A stretch of DNA of 64,000 nucleotides from Lineus longissimus (Eukaryota; Nemertea; Pilidiophora; Heteronemertea; Lineidae). The DNA is taken from contig NC_088315.1 of NCBI RefSeq assembly GCF_910592395.1, positions 15,857,808 through 15,921,807 of the forward strand, in the 5' to 3' direction. Below are positions 55,701-61,700 of this stretch, one piece after another (the stretch's first letter is position 1; the number at the start of each line of letters is the position of its first letter). Position numbers and translations under genes: made by a program. Below the pieces are notes generated by a model that saw only the letters and a list, made by a program, of their open reading frames with translations, searched no databases and was not told the origin of the DNA.

Positions 55701-58700
55701 CGTAGACTCCGCATACATAATCACGCACAGCAAAGAAAAAATGACTTTCTTCCTGCAGTTGCCCACTGGAAGCCGCTCAAAGATGTTGAACAAAGATTAC
55801 ACACAAATGTTTGCACATTCTATAAAGTCGTATAAAACGACAGGCATTTCAAGCAGCCCAATGGCCTTGAGGATAAGAGTGTTGGGAAATAAAACCAGAG
55901 GTCTCGAGTTCGAGTCCCGATGAGAGGACCTTTCTATTTTTTTCCTTCCAGAATTCACTGTGAAGGTCCGCATCGTCCCACGGCTTGCTGGTTTGTGAAA
56001 TCAAGCGCATTGAAGCATTGGAGGTCTATCATGTTTCAGGCCGTATTCAGAAGGGTCTTTCGGTCGTTTGAATTTCTTACTATTGCCGCATGGGGTGCTC
56101 TGGTTTTGTGCATGCAGTTAAGCTTTAATTTGGGCTTTCCCCACACTCCCCATAGCTTTGAAATCCATGTCACTTGCCAAACTAGTAATCTAGGGAAACT
56201 GACATCAATTATATAAAGGTTATTCTAATCATTAAAATGATGGCTTGGGAAAGTTTTTGCAGTCCTTTGCGGCCCTGTGTGTAGAGGCCGGGATGCGCCT
56301 GATGGCTATTTCTTTTCTTTCTGTCAGGAACATCATCTACGTGCGATGTGCCATCTACCAGCCATCATCAAACTACAACAGATTTTGCTTCAAAAGTACC
56401 AGTACAGAATCAACCAAGCCGACGCCCGTCTTAGGAAGGTCAGCAAATTCCTACAAGAGGATGTAGGTAAGGTTGATGCCCTGATGAGGGTCAAGAAAGA
56501 CCAAATTATCATTCCTGGGCAACATCATAGTGCCAAAATCTACTTGAAGTGATCGTTGACACTTTCTTGAAGATCCTGCTACTTTCTTGCAATAAGTGTA
56601 GGAGTCAGTTTCATATTTTTGAAGCTTTGCATGAAAAAGCCAATCTGAAATAACGCTGATCGTTCACCGACCGGTAACTGACTGGATTGCATCGAACTCC
56701 AACAACAACCCAGCTGCTACGTTCCTTACTGCCCGCACCACCAGCGTTTGGACGTGTCGTCATCTTGTCATGCTGTCGTTTCTATTTGAATATTTCCCCC
56801 GACAGTTTCTTTTGCCAGGGCCGAGGCAGAAGTTGTTCTTAAGCAGCTGAGTAGTGGCGAAGTTCTGACGATCTGACAACCGTGGCCCTGCCCGGAGACT
56901 TGGTAAAATGTCGACCGGCTGGAGCGGGCAACATTGGGAATACCACATGGTCACGTGACGCGTGTCTCAGCCAATCATATTCACGAAATCACACTTGGGG
57001 CATGAGATCATGCCATCTTATCGATTCGTGCTTCCCTGTAGACAATCTTTCATCGTGCATCACAGCGAAAATTATCACAGGTCACACTGTTAGAAATATT
57101 GCAATTTTTATCCATGTTGTGGCACAAACATGATAAAAATTGCATGTGTCAACCTGACTCACATGCTCATTTCAGGAGAAACCCAGAGAAAGGAAATAAA
57201 GGGTTTGGTGGACGAGTTTGCCGAGGCCTGGAAGTGTGTCAGAGATACGCTGCAAACATACAGTAAGCATTTCTATTATCCTTTTAGAAATTATGAAGAG
57301 TTTCATTGCATAACGTGATACACACATTATTGCCATTTTTAGAAAAATGGCTTCAAAGTTAGAAATTTAACTGAAAATGCAATGAAATGTTTTTGACATT
57401 TTATCATAAAGGTTTTACTGTTTGCCCGAATGCTCTTAAATTTGAAGGACATATCAGTTACTATGTAGGCAGTGCCATACTGCTGCGCTTACTGCTGTAA
57501 AACTCTTCATCTCATGCCAATTCTATAAAATCTGGGTAAAGTCGTAAATCTGAAAGAAATGGAGCAAGCTTGTGTTGACTTGTGTTAATGTTATGCAAAT
57601 TGCAATTATACCATCGGAAGGAACTGGAAAACAAGAAGCCAAATCAGTGACATGTTGCTTCATATAATTATGGTCATCAAGCTGAAGCACTTTACTTTGT
57701 TCTGTTGACTGCCCAGTATGCGAGTCATCTATTGGTGGTACTGTCTGCTCCGTGACTTTTAGGTGCCTTGACAGAGAAACTAAATACAATGGACCGTGGC
57801 TTACCGCATCATCTGTTGGACTTCAAAGCCTGAATTACCTTTCTGCCATCATGGCACCATGCTGTTGTTTATAAAGAAACTATTTACCAATGAATTTTGT
57901 TGAAGGTGCGAGTGGATACACACTGCCTCGCGAGAATTGTGACATTACCGTGAACGAGGACACTCCCATCGCCATGCTAATCCCGAGCCAGCAGGGCCTC
58001 GGCCTCTGCTCCGTCATGCTGGTCGAGTTTCTCACAAGGAAACACAATGAGTTCATCATGGCATATTGCAGATATAAGGAGAGAGAGTGAGTAATGCATT
58101 GATCTGTAAACTAGAAGCGCTTTGATCTGTAAATTGGTAGGCCTACCATAGTTTTGATGTGTAAATTGGCATGCCTAGCCACCCTTGAGAATCAATAACT
58201 CAGATCGAGCAGGAATTCCCCTGCCTTATCCTGAAAGCTAGTTGTTGTAACCAGGCAGTCCAAGAGGTGGTCAAGGGTGTGGATACGGAATCTACGCACA
58301 TAATCGGGATGCTGACCTGCACCTGGGCGAGGCCTAGACCTTGTCCTTCAGTATGTAATGACAGTGACTGTGGACAGAAAAGTTAAATTTCGGAAACATA
58401 TTTTAGTTTTTTATTTGGAACAACCCTCTATGGAAGCGTGCTGGGAAAAGGACCAAGCTTACCTTTGCTGTTGGTATGTTGGAAGGTCAAGATTGAACTG
58501 CTGAACTGGACTCGGGCCCAGGCTTTTATAGCAAGGAGTCGAGTCCTGCACTTGTTGACACAGCAAAGGCAACCTTGAAGGGTTTGCCAGATGCCAGTCA
58601 GGATGTAAACAACAGCCCATGGGATCCCATTAGGACCAGCCTAATTGGCCTTCCCTGGGTATACATTCAAAACATTGGCAAACTCCCCATGTCTCTTAGC

Positions 58701-61700
58701 AACTAAACTCACGTAAAACCCCAAAAACACGGAAAAAGAAACCATATAAACCCCTCAAGAATTTTGTGTCTTGTTTCGAAAAAAGATTCCAGACTATGTG
58801 ACAGAAAGGGACTTCACTGTCCACTAAAACATTATTTTACATTCATCATGACAGCGATCTGTATAAACTTGAGGCACCACTCAGACGGCAGCTACAAGTA
58901 AAGTGCCTTAAGAATTGACTCAAGATGATCAAGGCCCAAGCAAGGAATTTTGGTACATGAAAATATCAGCATGGGTGTTTTTTGGTAGAAGAATTTCTTT
59001 GCAACGAAGAATTTCTTTCCAAGCATAAAATAAAATATAACTTGAATATTTTTGAAAAGAAAGAGGAATGAAACCTTTTGCTGACAGAATATATGAATTG
59101 TAATACAGGAGCAGTAGCACCCTGTAACACCACCATGACTGTCAGCATCTCACTTGACCATTGAGCTGCACAATTTGTGTTAACACCACCTTGGGTGCTG
59201 TGCGTTTTTGCTAATTTCCCCTGTTTGCAGAGGTTACGACACCCGTTTTTACCTGTTTTAAAGCTTGTCCCTGTGCGCCATTGTATCGGTACAATACATA
59301 GCCTGCGAGGCTAGAAATAGCTCGCGCCATTTGTGGGATCTCGGTGGAATCGGTAGCAGACAATATAGTTGGGGGAAATTCGCTACGTCATCACTGAGCA
59401 GCAAATTTGAATCGGTGACGGTGATTCTCGTCAAAACGCTTAATATCCGATTGGCTGCTGAATCAACAGATATGTTCTTCCTGATTCTTGACTTAGATAG
59501 ATCAGTTGATGAAAAACTCATATAATTCAATTATTAGTTAAGCTAAGTTCAGGAGAAAAACTTGCTCGTGGCATTTTTCAGGTCAAGTGAGCTGCCAGAG
59601 TTCAGCATTAAAGAAGCCACACCTGCCCACCTGATCTCCTATGACCCTGAGAAGGACCTTCTACCCATGGTCCTTGCCAACTGCAACTACTCCCTGGAGG
59701 TCGGGAAGGGTACCATCATCACTTATGACTTCAGTGGAATAGAGAGACAACTTGAGGAGAGACTGTTAAGAGGAAAACCGAAGTTGCGGTTTGAGGTATG
59801 ACAGATTGCCATTGTCATGTCAAGAGCTGCTACTGAAATTTCTTAGTGTGATTTCTACGTAACTTTTTCTAGATTAGGCTAGGAAATGAATGTAAAGCGC
59901 TGTTGTACAGTATAAATGGCTTTGTAAGAACTGACATGTCACATTTCATTTATTGGTGTTTGTCACTGATTTCAACCACGACCAAGGATATCGCAACATA
60001 GGTCAAACTGAAAGGGAAGACGTAAACTAGACTGGAGTTACGCAGTGACTACACATTTCATGTTCTAATGTAAATGCCCGTCAGGGACAACTTGGGTGGA
60101 TGATTTAGGTGACCAGGAAGATATACATGTACCCCTGTTTGCCACCATGCACCGCCACATGTAGCATCACACTAAAGCTGCCCCTTAAAAACTGATTTTT
60201 CACTTGCGAGGCGGTTATTGCAGTTTGTTGTGATTTTTCAATAATCCTGTATGAAGTCGCAGTAAAGTCTCAGTCCAGCTATTTTTTTGGTTTGAAAAAC
60301 CAACATATCTAATGCCCAATCTGTCTCTTTAGAACTCTCAAGCTTTGTTTTTTTTCAGATATCGTCCATTGTTTTCCGAGGAGACTACAGCAATGCCGCT
60401 GAATTCCATGCACTGCGGTCTAAGATCCGTCAGGTAGGGTACTACGTTTTGTTGGTTTCAGATTCGTAGCAATTTAGTCATCACTGCTGTCTGCCTTAGG
60501 GTGACTCAACGCTTCCCAGCATCACATGTCATGTTGTGTCCTTATGCTTAAACAGGTAGTCAGATAATATGATGTGACGACTATAGGTCACCCATTTATT
60601 AGATAAAAAATCTATCTCATATTTCTAGTGATCTTCATGTCTTAAAGTCCCCATGATAATTAAAGGGACATTATGAGTAGGAACTTGGTTGGTCAAAAAA
60701 AGTTACACAAAGTCACCAATAGGTGTCGACTATCTCACAGTAAATCAGCACTATTTATCTAATCCATTGTACAAAGAATTTTATCATCATGTCAACCAGG
60801 CCCAATTCCGGACATTGCCTTTTGTGTTTGTCATAGATTACATTCGAAAGTCGGTCAGTGGGTAATAGCAAATGCACAATACACGTGCGTGCACGACATA
60901 ATGCACTGTCAAGATGTAAACACATTTTTTTATTGTTACCCACTGGCCGACTATTGAACTTGGTCTATTTTCTTGTTCAATCTTCAAACGTTTCGGTTAA
61001 GGGAGCATCCACGAAGTATATACGCACTGAGGGGGAGGGAGGTCTATAAAAAATCGTACACTATGCGTACAGGGGGGGGAAGGGGATATATAGTCTTGCA
61101 TGCGTACGCAACCCGTTCTCTTAACAAATTAGAAATAGCTTTACCGTGATAATCAAGGGATTCATACTGGTGAGGCCGGAACTTACATGCAATAATCTTA
61201 ACTGGGTTCTGATGACACCCAACTACAAGGTTTATTATAGCTGTTTCCCGCGCGGTTTTCCCACGTGTGTGCTATGTCAGCGTTAATGCGCAGTCTGCCC
61301 GCCAATCCAACTGTGGCGCCACAGGAAGGAAAATAGGCAATTCATTGAGTAATAAAGTTATCTCTAGGTGTACCCTCATACAGGGGGAGGGGGCTGAGGC
61401 AATGGGTACAAGGTGCATACAGGGTAGGGTGTCTAAATATTGACGTTTTTTGGTGCGTACGTACCTAATGGATGCTCCCTAAGTTCAGGCTAGACACCTA
61501 ATTGCCGATGATTCATGTTACAGGAACCTATGAGCCATGCCATCAGGATGCAAATTGTCCAAGAATGTCGCATCCACTACCATGGGTTGCCTGACTCCAT
61601 GGCCCACCTTGACGTGGCTATCCACTTCCTCCTTTCGGTTGGTGGAGATCCAGAGACAAAGCTGATCACATTCATGTGCGACACCCTCAAGTTGCCTGAG

